A DNA stretch of 34,856 bases. Source: Bacteroidota bacterium. Its GTDB lineage: Bacteria; Bacteroidota; Bacteroidia; AKYH767-A; OLB10. Of the stretch, positions 1 through 9,000 are shown in pieces. Position numbers and translations under genes: made by a program. The notes below the pieces were generated by a model. The model did not search any database, was not told where the DNA came from, and worked only from the letters and a program-made list of their open reading frames with translations. Position 1 is the first letter of the stretch, and every line of letters starts with the position of its first letter. The stretch spans positions 1 through 34,856 of the forward strand of contig JAGVTU010000008.1 of the NCBI GenBank assembly GCA_019136655.1, read 5' to 3'.

Positions 1-1
1 A

Positions 2-601
2 AGCTTTTATGTTGTAAAAGCAGATAGCGGCAAATATTACACTAGTGATATAGGTATGTATTTATCACCGGATAGTTCAGTTGATTACAGCACGGCTTTA
101 AATTTACCCTACACGCCACAAATAATAAACACCAACGGAATTATTTATGATACATTAAACTGGACACAAATAAGCGGCACTTATGTTGCCGGGGGAGGGG
201 AAAAATATTTTATTATCGGTAATTTTAACGATGATGCCAATACAACACTGGACTCCAATAATCAAATTAATAACGCTTTTACTGCTGATTCATATTATTA
301 CATAGATGATGTTTCGGTAATAGATTGCACGGTTGGGATAAATGAGATAGAAAATTTAAAAGATAAAATTAAACTGATGCCAAATCCCGCAAAGGATGTT
401 ATTACCATCTCATTTCCGTTGCCCATGTTCACCGCCTGCCGAATTCGCATTTTTGATGTAATGGGAAAAGTGGTTTACAAGCAGGATGCATTTATTCAAA
501 AACAAATTTCAATTCCTGTGTTCAATCTCACAAACGGCATTTACGCAGTAGAGTTAAACTACGAGGGAATAAAAGAATTTAAAAAATTTGTGAAGGAGTA
601 A
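2..601 (+). CDS. T9SS-sorted extracellular protein, 3' fragment (5' end outside window)
   Basis: The frame is open from base 2 with no convincing start; the first Met (base 56) lies inside a domain, so the gene begins upstream of the window. The visible part is about 199 residues. Its first two thirds look like a secreted beta-sandwich region, with the stretches TLNWTQISGTY and GGEKYFIIGNF and ending in YYYIDDVSV, a pattern common at the end of Bacteroidota adhesin or carbohydrate-binding-like domains. The last ~80 residues are a T9SS type A sorting domain: MPNPAKD, then RIRIFDVMGKVVY, then NLTNGIYAVEL and a Lys-rich end (EFKKFVKE). The family is cleaved at this tail and anchored on or released from the cell surface. 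The function of the missing N-terminal part cannot be read here. Confidence 0.85.
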   Translation, partial: SFYVVKADSGKYYTSDIGMYLSPDSSVDYSTALNLPYTPQIINTNGIIYDTLNWTQISGTYVAGGGEKYFIIGNFNDDANTTLDSNNQINNAFTADSYYYIDDVSVIDCTVGINEIENLKDKIKLMPNPAKDVITISFPLPMFTACRIRIFDVMGKVVYKQDAFIQKQISIPVFNLTNGIYAVELNYEGIKEFKKFVKE

Positions 602-610
602 GCCTCCGTA

Positions 611-648
611 CTAAGTCCTCCCCCTTTGGAGGAGTCAGAGGGGCTTTT
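611..648. repeat. GC-rich palindromic intergenic element, REP-like
   Basis: Ten bases after the stop of the first gene lies a C-run/G-run element with a TCCTCC (616-621) / GGAGGA (628-633) hairpin, followed by AGAGGGGCTTTT. It stands out from the AT-rich surroundings. Similar CCTCCCC-TTTGG-GGAGG elements are scattered between genes in many Bacteroidota genomes (recalled, not searched). It could also help terminate transcription of the upstream gene. Apart from it and a -7 element near 716, the 602-758 gap holds nothing I recognise. Confidence 0.45.
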
Positions 649-715
649 GTCAAAATCATAATCACCTCATCACTTTTCTCTGTGCACGGTAAACTTAATC
701 TAACGTCATATTGTT

Positions 716-723
716 TACCTTCG
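716..723 (+). promoter_or_regulatory. Putative -7 promoter element (TACCTTCG) for the Nfu gene
   Basis: TACCTTCG followed by CA fits the Bacteroidetes TAnnTTTG -7 element with one mismatch. It ends 35 nt before the ATG at 759. The same TTAnCTTCGCA form occurs before lptB at 30613. No clear TTTG -33 box was found upstream. Confidence 0.4.
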
Positions 724-758
724 CATAACATTCTAACATTTCACAAAAGTAACAGTTC

Positions 759-1391
759 ATGAGCACAGCACCTAACCACCAGGTTTATGCAGAATTAACA
801 CCCAACCCCAACAGTTTGAAATTTGTGACCGATCAGATTCTGTTGCCCGAAGTTGTAGCTGAATACAAATCGCAACAGGAAGCAGCAGATTGTCCGTTGG
901 CTTATCAGCTTTTCGATTTTTCGGGGATAAAATCAGTTTTTATAAGTTCAAATTTTATAACTGTTACCAAAGAAACCGGAATTGACTGGTACGATATCAC
1001 CAATATTCTGCGTGAGTTTATTATTGTTTTTCTGAACTCAGGTGATAAGATTTTTTATGTCTATCCTGAAGTTAAAAAATCAGAAAGTAAAGATGCTGCA
1101 ACTGTTGCGCAAGCTACAGTGTATATGAAAAATCCTGCTTCTTCAAAAGAAGGAACCGGTGATGTGGTGGAAAAAATTAAATCCATGCTCGATGAATATG
1201 TTCGTCCTGCAGTAGCCAGAGATGGCGGAGCCATAGATTTTAAATCATTTGAAGATGGCGTAGTAACAGTAATTCTGAAAGGCTCGTGCAGCGGCTGCCC
1301 TTCTTCAACACTTACTTTGAAAGCCGGGATAGAAAATCTACTAAAACGCCTTGTACCTGAGGTGGAAGAAGTAGTTGCGGAAGAACAATAA
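759..1391 (+). CDS. Nfu/NifU-like iron-sulfur cluster scaffold or carrier protein
   Basis: This 210-residue protein has the two-domain Nfu layout. Residues ~8-95 match the Nfu N-terminal domain (ELTPNPNSLKFVTD, then CPLAYQLFDFSGIKSVFISSNFITVTK). Residues ~135-200 are the NifU C-terminal domain, starting near the conserved YVRPAVARDGGAIDF segment, with the cluster-binding C-S-G-C pair at Cys177 and Cys180. The family binds a [4Fe-4S] cluster on these cysteines, usually between two subunits, and passes it to apo-proteins in the cytoplasm. A short acidic tail (EVEEVVAEEQ) ends the protein. The gene stands alone on this strand and converges with the response regulator; the two stops are only 8 nt apart with no terminator between them. 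The ATG at 759 gives the usual family N-terminus. Confidence 0.93.
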   Translation: MSTAPNHQVYAELTPNPNSLKFVTDQILLPEVVAEYKSQQEAADCPLAYQLFDFSGIKSVFISSNFITVTKETGIDWYDITNILREFIIVFLNSGDKIFYVYPEVKKSESKDAATVAQATVYMKNPASSKEGTGDVVEKIKSMLDEYVRPAVARDGGAIDFKSFEDGVVTVILKGSCSGCPSSTLTLKAGIENLLKRLVPEVEEVVAEEQ

Positions 1392-1399
1392 TAAAAGTA

Positions 1400-2071
1400 T
1401 CAGAATAATCTGAACCATTTGTTCTTATGCGCCATTGAAATAACCTGCGCTTTGGAATTTACATGGAGTTTATTGTAAATATTAGCTATATGCTTACGCA
1501 CAGTTAAGGTGCTGATATTGGTAATTTCCGCTATTCGTTTTGCATCATACCCACTAACCAAATGGGTAAGTATTTCGCGTTCACGTTCAGAAAGTAAATC
1601 ATCAAGCATGTTGCTATTCTCCTTCTTACTTTGCTCTTCTCTTTGGGTGAGTAACTTCAATGCTTTGCGTGCAATGGCCGGGCTCATGGGTGCTCCTCCA
1701 TATTGCACAACCTCATCAATAGCTTCTTTCATGGTATGATAAGTGTCTTGTTTCAAAAGATATCCTGAAGCACCTGACTGTATTGCCTCAAAGATGGTTT
1801 CATTGTCTTCAAACACAGTAAGCACAATATAATGTATGGAAGGATATAAAGCCTTTGCAATTTTTATTGTTTCTACGCCATTCAATCCCGGCATTTGAAT
1901 ATCCATAAAAACTACTTCAGGCCAATTGTTAACGGGAGCGCCTTTCATGTGTTCCAAAAAACTGTCGCCACTGTCAGATACCAATATCAAATCCAAATCA
2001 GGATATGGTTCAATTTTTTGTCTGAAACTGTTTTGATTTACCGGATTGTCATCTACTACTGCTATTCTCAT
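1400..2071 (-). CDS. LuxR/NarL-family DNA-binding response regulator
   Basis: This 223-residue two-domain regulator has a receiver domain (residues 1-~125) with all key residues visible: acidic pair Asp7/Asp8, phospho-acceptor Asp57 in VVFMDIQMPG, Thr85, and Lys107 in YLLKQD. The C-terminal LuxR helix-turn-helix (~160-220) begins LLSEREREILTHLVSGY and contains RIAEITNISTLTVRKHIANIYNKL. It lies 55 nt downstream of the histidine kinase gene on the same strand, so the two are almost certainly cognate partners in one operon. A perfect AATACT-N8-AGTATT dyad (2119-2138) sits about 50 nt before its ATG and overlaps the end of the kinase gene. A recurrence of this dyad in front of the kinase suggests autoregulation. 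The regulon is not known; the adjacent T9SS surface-protein gene is an obvious candidate. Confidence 0.93.
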   Translation of the reverse strand: MRIAVVDDNPVNQNSFRQKIEPYPDLDLILVSDSGDSFLEHMKGAPVNNWPEVVFMDIQMPGLNGVETIKIAKALYPSIHYIVLTVFEDNETIFEAIQSGASGYLLKQDTYHTMKEAIDEVVQYGGAPMSPAIARKALKLLTQREEQSKKENSNMLDDLLSEREREILTHLVSGYDAKRIAEITNISTLTVRKHIANIYNKLHVNSKAQVISMAHKNKWFRLF

Positions 2072-2118
2072 ACGCGCTAAATTAACCGACCAAAATAAAG
2101 TTGTTTTATAAAATTAAA

Positions 2119-2138
2119 AATACTCATTATGTAGTATT
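2119..2138 (+). promoter_or_regulatory. Dyad site A: AATACT-N8-AGTATT before the response regulator
   Basis: The sequence is AATACT CATTATGT AGTATT, a perfect 6-bp inverted repeat with an 8-nt spacer. It spans the stop codon of the kinase and lies about 50 nt upstream of the regulator ATG (2071). The same arrangement recurs at 4131-4150, and a related copy lies at 23024-23043. LuxR-type regulators commonly bind such dyads as dimers. Assigning it to this regulator is inference. Confidence 0.5.
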
Positions 2139-4070
2139 TCTTAGAACAACATTGGTACCTTGAGGATGATTGTCATCCCACCTCACCCGCCAGCCACATT
2201 CATAGGTCCGTTTCTTAATATGTCCAATACCGTTACCGTCAGGAATCCTTGAATAAAATGGATGCATCCCTTTTCCGTTATCACTTACAATTATTTCTAC
2301 TGAGCTGTTACTTGAAAAAGAAATGACAATTTCATTACAGCCACTGTGTTGCAATGCATTATTCACACATTCTGTCAAAATATAAAAAACATGCAGAGCA
2401 TTTACCGGTGTGAAATTATATTCCTTTTCAATTGTTTCTTTAAAATGATAATCAATATCAGGATAACTTTTCATCAACTTTTGCATCCATGATTTAAAAC
2501 GGTCAGAAAGGTTTGTAAGAGTAAGTTCCTGATTTTTCAATACCCAAATGGTATCACTCAGCTGAGATACCATGCTGGCTGCATTCGACTCAAGGTTTTT
2601 GATAATCATATAATGAATATCGGATTTGTCCTTGATTAATTTTATCTGATTGGTAATAGCTGCTGCATAAGCTCCAAGATTATCGTGCATGTCAGCTGCT
2701 ATTCGTTTTCTTTCAGTCTCCATAGCTTTGTTCAGGTTTTCCTTAGCCAACAACTCTTGCTCCATCAACTGTTGTTCATACTTATGCTGTCTTTTTAGTT
2801 GTGCATTTCTGTAAAGTAATCCTGATGCAATGAAAATAAATGTGAGAAGTGCAATGATACCATAAGTAGTATAACGGTTTTTTGCCAATTTACTTTCCTG
2901 AAGGATAATTATATTTTCTTTCTTCTGCAACTGATATTTAGCTTCCAAAGCTGCTAAGTCGCTGGCTGCATTTTTTTGATATAATGTATCTTTTAATTCT
3001 ACAATTTCTAACAGTGCATTTGCATATTCATCTTTCAGACCTGCTACCCTGTAATTCTCTGCCAAAGCCGTTAACAGGTAAATTTGTTTAGACAACAATT
3101 TTTTTTCACGTGCAATTTTAATTCCTTCATTAGCCCATTTAATACCTTTATTTGTCTGACCAATGGAAGCATAAAACTTTGCCATTTGAGCCATATCAGA
3201 AACAATAAAACTCACATCTCCTACCTGTTCCCTTAATTTTAAAGCTTCTTCGAGGTCTTTTTCGGCCAGTTCAGGCTGATTAAGCCTGATATACATATCT
3301 GCTCTTATATTCAATGAGTTTGATAACGATGATAAATTCTCAAATTTATTTCCATACTTAATGGCCAAATCAATATACTTAAAAGCAGAATCCATCTGTC
3401 CTAAATTATTATAACAGGAAGCCAGATTAGAATAAACATATATACTTGAAAAAATAATTGAATCATTCCTCAGATACGAATAACACTTCTTCAGATTTTC
3501 AATAGCTGACCTATATTTCAACAGTTCCATATCGGAATATCCCAATATTAAATAAGCATACGCTTTCCAGTTATCAGAATTATTTTCTTCAGCCATTTTT
3601 AGCATGGTAAATCCATCCTGAAATGCATTCTTAATTAGGTTATTCCTCACAAATGCATTGGCTCTGGCATGAAGAATCCCCAGATGAACATCAAAAAAAA
3701 GAGAATTGTTTTTTGGAATGTCACTCAACAATTCATTCAGTAATAAAAGTGCGCTATTTTGATTTCCATTACGAAGCAAGTAAAATGCACGATATGTATT
3801 TAACTTATAATATTCAGGTGAATCAGGTTTAATCAACTCTTCAGCCATTTCAATATATTGCACCAAACTATCAGAAGGAACAGACCTCCCTTCACGAAGT
3901 AAGGACAACAGAACTGATAATTTATGCTGCTGATCTTTGGTTGTATATAACTCATTCCGGAGTTGAGTAATTCGGCCGGTTTGTGCCATAAGAATTACGG
4001 GCATTAGCATTATGCCTAAAATTATCAGACAACTTACTGTTAATTCCTTTGAAATCCTTTTTTGCCACAT
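2127..4070 (-). CDS. TPR-containing sensor histidine kinase (HisKA_3 / NarX-DegS type)
   Basis: This 647-residue kinase starts with a signal sequence or first membrane segment (residues ~10-29, ending MAQ). A tetratricopeptide-like helical region follows (~35-380), predicted periplasmic, and then a membrane helix at ~400-420 (YGIIALLTFIFIASGLLY). A charged coiled coil leads to the phosphorylation helix, with His462 in RKRIAADMHDNLGA, a HisKA_3 signature. The HATPase domain has an N-box (ECVNNALQHSG, ~565) and a G1 box (DNGKGMH, ~597). Such kinases pair with LuxR-type regulators, and one is encoded directly downstream. The ligand is unknown; TPR sensors in Bacteroidota may read protein partners. 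A -7 element TATATTTG ends 5 nt before the ATG. The gene is divergent from the giant T9SS protein, sharing a 198-bp region packed with dyads. Confidence 0.92.
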   Translation of the reverse strand: MWQKRISKELTVSCLIILGIMLMPVILMAQTGRITQLRNELYTTKDQQHKLSVLLSLLREGRSVPSDSLVQYIEMAEELIKPDSPEYYKLNTYRAFYLLRNGNQNSALLLLNELLSDIPKNNSLFFDVHLGILHARANAFVRNNLIKNAFQDGFTMLKMAEENNSDNWKAYAYLILGYSDMELLKYRSAIENLKKCYSYLRNDSIIFSSIYVYSNLASCYNNLGQMDSAFKYIDLAIKYGNKFENLSSLSNSLNIRADMYIRLNQPELAEKDLEEALKLREQVGDVSFIVSDMAQMAKFYASIGQTNKGIKWANEGIKIAREKKLLSKQIYLLTALAENYRVAGLKDEYANALLEIVELKDTLYQKNAASDLAALEAKYQLQKKENIIILQESKLAKNRYTTYGIIALLTFIFIASGLLYRNAQLKRQHKYEQQLMEQELLAKENLNKAMETERKRIAADMHDNLGAYAAAITNQIKLIKDKSDIHYMIIKNLESNAASMVSQLSDTIWVLKNQELTLTNLSDRFKSWMQKLMKSYPDIDYHFKETIEKEYNFTPVNALHVFYILTECVNNALQHSGCNEIVISFSSNSSVEIIVSDNGKGMHPFYSRIPDGNGIGHIKKRTYECGWRVRWDDNHPQGTNVVLRNTT

Positions 4071-4075
4071 TCATG

Positions 4076-4083
4076 CAAATATA
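4076..4083 (-). promoter_or_regulatory. -7 promoter element (TATATTTG) of the kinase-regulator operon
   Basis: Read on the minus strand this is TATATTTG, a perfect match to TAnnTTTG, ending 5 nt before the kinase ATG at 4070. Bacteroidetes transcription usually starts a few bases after this element, so the mRNA would be leaderless or nearly so. A -33 TTTG at normal spacing is not evident; the region there is a T-run. Confidence 0.5.
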
Positions 4084-4130
4084 AAGTACAGACCAAAACA
4101 AGTGAAAAAATGTCCTTGACCTCTTTTGTC

Positions 4131-4203
4131 AATACTTAAATTGTAGTATTCAAAACAAAGTTTTGTTGTAAAAATTACAACTCTCTAATACATATTGAGT
4201 ATT
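4131..4203. promoter_or_regulatory. Tiled array of four dyads in the divergent control region (includes site B)
   Basis: Four inverted repeats lie almost end to end: AATACT-N8-AGTATT (4131-4150, site B), CAAAAC-AAA-GTTTTG (4151-4165), TTGTAA-AAA-TTACAA (4166-4180), and AATAC-N7-GTATT (4187-4203). All arms pair perfectly. The array lies between the kinase operon promoter (4083-4076) and the surface-protein ATG (4269), where regulator binding could affect both. Site B closely resembles sites A (2119) and C (23024). The role is inferred from position and symmetry. Confidence 0.5.
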
Positions 4204-4268
4204 TACAATTCTTTAATTAAGATTAAAATTTGCAGCATATTATAAACCGTATCTAAAATCAAATTATT

Positions 4269-4988
4269 ATGCAACACAAAAAACGATTTACGTTGCACCC
4301 ACTAAGTTGGTGTGCACGTTACCTACTGCTCACAGTTTTTTTCCTGTCACTTACAGGAATTGCAAAAGCTGACAACGAACCGGACAACAATGCACCGGGA
4401 ACAACTACCGACATTCTGGTACCCGGAGGCCCATCTCAATCAGGAAGTATTGATATTTCCACTGACCCTGACGACTACTATTCTGTGACAACATCTGCCG
4501 ATGGTAATTTGAATGTGAGTATAAGCACTTCAAATGGCAATATAGTATATTATTCGTTATTCGATAATGACGGCATAACATACCTAACGGGTAGTTACTT
4601 ATATGGAGGCAGCAGTAATTTCACAATGTCAGGATTGGCAGCAGGAACCTACTATGTAAGAGTAAATGCAGGAGCCGGTTCCAACACTTACACTGTTTCT
4701 ACAACATTAACTCAACCCTTATATAGCAATGACAGTGAGCCTAACAATCTTTACACTCAGGCTTTAACATTAAATTTGAATGACAGTACAGAGGGGCATA
4801 TCGGTTTTCGGAACAATGGAGGCTCCTTCGACACCGAAGATTGGTATCAAGTTGTCACAACTTTGGATGGTAACCTCAATCTGACAATCTCTTCAGAAAG
4901 GAGCACTATTGTGTACTATCATCTGTTTGATAATGACGGAACTACTAATTTGGGCGGAACATATTTTTATGGTACAGCTACCGATTAA
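4269..4988 (+). CDS. Giant T9SS surface protein, N-terminal part, truncated by frameshift
   Basis: These 239 residues begin with a signal peptide (basic start, then YLLLTVFFLSLTGIAKA, cleavage likely near residue 35). A first PPC-like beta-sandwich domain follows (DPDDYYSVTTSADGNLNVSIS ... GLAAGTYYVRV), then most of a second. Reading stops at TAA 4986-4988 because the second repeat lacks 73 nt compared with the intact 363-nt unit. The lost part runs from just after the codons for FYG to just before those for SYRLRN. The same protein resumes in the frame of the next entry, from about 4976. The original gene was therefore one ORF, 4269-9175. A collapsed repeat in the assembly is a real alternative to a true mutation. 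If the break is real, the truncated product has a signal peptide but no sorting tail. Confidence 0.85.
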   Translation: MQHKKRFTLHPLSWCARYLLLTVFFLSLTGIAKADNEPDNNAPGTTTDILVPGGPSQSGSIDISTDPDDYYSVTTSADGNLNVSISTSNGNIVYYSLFDNDGITYLTGSYLYGGSSNFTMSGLAAGTYYVRVNAGAGSNTYTVSTTLTQPLYSNDSEPNNLYTQALTLNLNDSTEGHIGFRNNGGSFDTEDWYQVVTTLDGNLNLTISSERSTIVYYHLFDNDGTTNLGGTYFYGTATD

Positions 4989-6073
4989 GAAACACCCTCA
5001 CCGTACCACTATATAGCAATGACAGTGAGCCTAATGGTCTTTTCTCTCAGGCTCTTACTTTAAATATGAATGACAGTACAGAGGGGCATATCGGTTTTCG
5101 GTATAATGGAGACTCCTTAGACACCGAAGATTGGTATCAAATTGTCACTACTTTGGATGGTAACCTCAATCTGACAATCTCTTCAGAAAGGAGCACTATT
5201 GTGTACTATCATCTGTTTGATAATGACGGAACTACTAATTTGGGCGGAACATATTTTTATGGTTTAGCGGCAGGAACATATTTTGTTAGGGTACAAACTA
5301 CTACTTATAACAGTTACCGATTAAGAAACACAATAAACATACCCCTTTATAGCAATGACAGTGAGCCTAATGGTCTTTTCTCTCAGGCTCTTACTTTAAA
5401 TATGAATGATAGTACGGAAGGACATATCGGTCATCATATAAATGGAGGCAGTCGCGACACCAATGACTGGTATGAAGTTGTCACTACTTTAGATGGCAAC
5501 CTCAATCTGACAATCTCTTCAGAAAAGAGTACTATCGTGTACTATGATTTATATGATAATGACGGAACTACTGATTTGGGCGGAAACTATTTTTATGGTG
5601 GAACCAGCAGCTACACAATTAATGGATTAGCAGCAGGAACCTATTTTGTAAGAGTAAGAACTACATACTATAACAGCTACCGATTAAGAAACACCCTCAT
5701 CGAACCGCTTTATAGCAATGACAGTGAGCCTAATGGTATTTTCTCTCAGGCTCTGACTTTAAATATGAATGATAGTACGGAAGGACATATTGGTCATTAT
5801 ATAAATGGAGGCAGTCGCGACACCAATGACTGGTATCAAGTTGTCACTACTTTGGATGGCGATCTTAATCTGACAATTACTTCAGAAAAGAGTACTATTG
5901 TGTACTATGATTTATATGATAATGACGGAACTACTGATTTGGGCGGAAACTATTTTTATGGTGGAACCAGCAGCTACACAATTAATGGATTAGCAGCAGG
6001 AACGTATTTTGTAAGAGTAAGAACTACAAGCTATAACAGCTACCGATTAAGAAACACCCTGATTCTGCCACCT
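4722..6073 (+). repeat. Tandem 363-nt (121-aa) PPC-domain repeats, two with internal deletions
   Basis: Four near-identical units begin with TATAGCAATGAC at 4722, 5012, 5348 and 5711, and a diverged unit begins at 6074. Spacings are 290, 336, 363 and 363. The full unit is 363 nt; the first unit lacks 73 nt (frameshift) and the second lacks 27 nt (in frame, removing the nine residues after FYG). Both deletions start at the same point, just after TTTTTATGGT. A more diverged unit precedes them, from about 4371. Confidence 0.9.
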
Positions 6074-9000
6074 TATGCCAATGATATAGAACAAAACAAC
6101 ACATTTGGCACTGCTTATAGTTGGAACAACAGACCTTCACGCACAGGGCATATTTCTTATCGTGAAAATGGTGGAACATATAATACGAATGATTACTATA
6201 AAATAACCATGCATTCGGCTGGCAATTGTAGTTTCGATATTCAAATGACAAAGGCTACTATCTGCTACTTCTATTTTTACAACTCAGCACAGACGCAACT
6301 CTTCACTACATATATATATGGAGGTACATATAGTTTCAACTTTACTTCCCTTGCAGCAGGCGACTACTATTTCAGGGTATATACTACCGGAGGAAATTAT
6401 AACTCCTATAGTGTAACCAACTTCAGCATCCCTTGTAATCCTGCTCCTGCAGTAATTACTGCCGGTGGTCCAACAACTTTCTGTATTCCCGGAAACGTAA
6501 CGCTCAATACCCAAGATCCCGGTGAATATGCTTCGTTTTTATGGAGCAACAGTGAAACAACTGCTAACATAACAGTAAGTACCAGCGGAACATATTCTGC
6601 AACAGCAACTGATTGGGATGGTTGTGTACATACATCCAACTCCATCACAACAACAGCTGTAAGTCCTCCTGCAGCAAATATTACTCCAAGTGGAAGTACC
6701 ACATTTTGTCAGGGAGGAAGTGTTGATTTGGTAGCTTCAGCCGGTGCAAGCTGGTTGTGGAGCAATGGAGCCACAACACAGTCAATTACTGTTACTGCAT
6801 CAGGAACATTTACAGTTACTGTAACCAATGCACAGGGTTGCAGTGCAACTTCTGCAGGAACTACAGTTACAGTAAATCCATTACCTACTGTAACATTAAA
6901 TCCGTTTAGTGCCGTGTGTACAAGCGATCCTGTATTTGCACTTACCGGAGGTTCACCATCCGGTGGAACATATAGTGGTACAGGTGTAAGTGGTGGCAAC
7001 TTCGATCCTGCTGCTGCAGGCGTAGGTACTTTCCTTATCACCTATAGTTATACTGATGGCAATGGTTGCACTGCAGAGGCTTCTCAACCTATAACGGTAA
7101 ACAACTGTGGTTCATGTACAGCAACTATTACTCCTGGTGGCAGCACTACATTCTGCACTGGCGGAAGTGTAGTACTAACAGCTTCTTCAGGAGTTAGCTA
7201 TCTTTGGAGTACAGGTGCAACAACTCAGGCAATTACTGCTACTACTTCAGGAACTTACACAGTTACTGTAACAGATGCATTTAACTGCTCAGCATCAGCT
7301 TCAGAAACTGTAACAGTATTAACTGAAAGCTCACCTGCAACTTCTGCAACAAGTAATAAGCCAAATGACGAAATATGTACAGGAGGAAACATAACACTGA
7401 CAGCTAATGGAGGAATTCTTGGTGATGGTGCAAGTTGGAAATGGTATAGTGGTTCATGTGGCGGAACATTGGTTGGCACAGGTGCATCCGTTATAGTTTC
7501 TCCATCTACAACTACTACTTATTTCGTAAGAGCAGAAGGCACATGTAATACAACTACATGTGTAAGTATTACCGTAACCGTAACATCAGGAACACCTGCA
7601 CAGGCAGTAACAATGCCATTCACAGGAATGCCTGCCAATGCATGCCCGGGCACAACTGCTAACTTAAGTATTCCTCCAGTTGCAAATGCAACCATGTACA
7701 CATGGGATGGTCCTCCGGGTACTACTTTTGATGGTAATCCTTCACCATATATTTCATCAAGCCCCAGTGCAACTATTGTATTTGGCACTCCATCCACATC
7801 ACTTTATCAAATAGGAGTACAGGCAGGTAACAGTTGTGGAAACTCCTTACGTAAAATTCAAAAAGTAAGATACAGTGTTTCAGTACCTGCTGCTATTACA
7901 GGAGCTGTTACTGCATGTGCTAATACTAACGGAACATATACAACAAATGCAAGTGTTGGAGCTACTTCATATCTGTGGACCATATCAGGAGATGCAACTG
8001 TAATAGGAAGTGGAACCAGTGTTACTGTAAACTTCGGCCCAACATGGAATGGTGGTACTCTATGTGTTGCTGCACAAACAAGTTGTTATACTTCTGCATT
8101 TAAATGTTTAGTTATTGGTACTTCAAGCACTGCCTTCGGTACAATTACTGGCCTGTTTACTGCATGCCCAAATTCTCAACAAAATTATTCTGTAACTCCG
8201 GGAACAGGTATTGCTTCTTATAACTGGACTGTTCCGACAAATGCATCTGTAATCAGTGGTCAGGGCACAAGTTCTGTTACTGTTGATTTCAATTCCGGAT
8301 ATAACAATATTGGAAATATCTGTGTAAGTGCAACCAGTATTTGTGGGGTAACATCACCACTTAAGTGCAAAACGATAGTGCCAAGTACTCCAACACGGCC
8401 TGCAAGCATTAGTGGAATCATGAATGGATTGTGCAATGCACTTGGTGTGAACTATTCAACACCATCAGTTCCTGGAATCACTTCTTACAACTGGACAGTA
8501 CCATCAGGAGCAACGATAGTAAATGGAAGTGGAACTAACAGTATTAATGTTGATTTCACCAGTTTTACAACGGGACAGGTTTGTGTAAGCTCAACCAATC
8601 TTTGTGGAACAAGTGCTTCACGTTGTATTCCTGTAAAAGGAGCTCCAAACACTCCTGCTTCAATTACAGCAAATCCGTCCAGCTGGTGTGCCAATGATGC
8701 GGGCATAACATTTACCGCAGATGTAAGTAATGTAACCGGTGGTTACTCACTTTCATGGGCATTTCCACCAAGTACAACCTATGTATCAGGTGGAGGTAAT
8801 ACTACTACACTGACACTTGACTGGGGCGCAAGCAACGGAGTGGTGATGGTAACTGCAAGCAATGCCTGCGGAGCAGGTACACGTACATACAATGCAGTAA
8901 TCAACTGCAGAGAAAGCAGTATGACTGCTGACAAGCTGCAGGTTTATCCAAATCCTACTGCCGGTATGCTGAATATAACTTATACTTCTGAGAAAGGTAC

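Noticed and set aside
1..6. AAGCTT (HindIII site) at the very first base, and a window length close to a fosmid insert.
   Set aside because: The other end shows no such site, so it is at most a hint of cloning and says nothing on biology.
4960..5000. Programmed ribosomal frameshift joining 4269-4988 to the downstream frame.
   Set aside because: The two frames differ by a 73-nt loss compared with neighbouring repeats; there is no slippery heptamer with a downstream structure, so a deletion explains it better.
4722..6073. CRISPR or similar short-spacer array.
   Set aside because: The repeats are 363-nt coding units without unique spacers; they are protein domains.
6284..8706. Several minus-strand open frames within the giant surface protein (for example 6709-7041, 7519-7797).
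   Set aside because: They are shadows of Thr/Val/Gly-rich coding repeats on the plus strand, without starts or terminators of their own.
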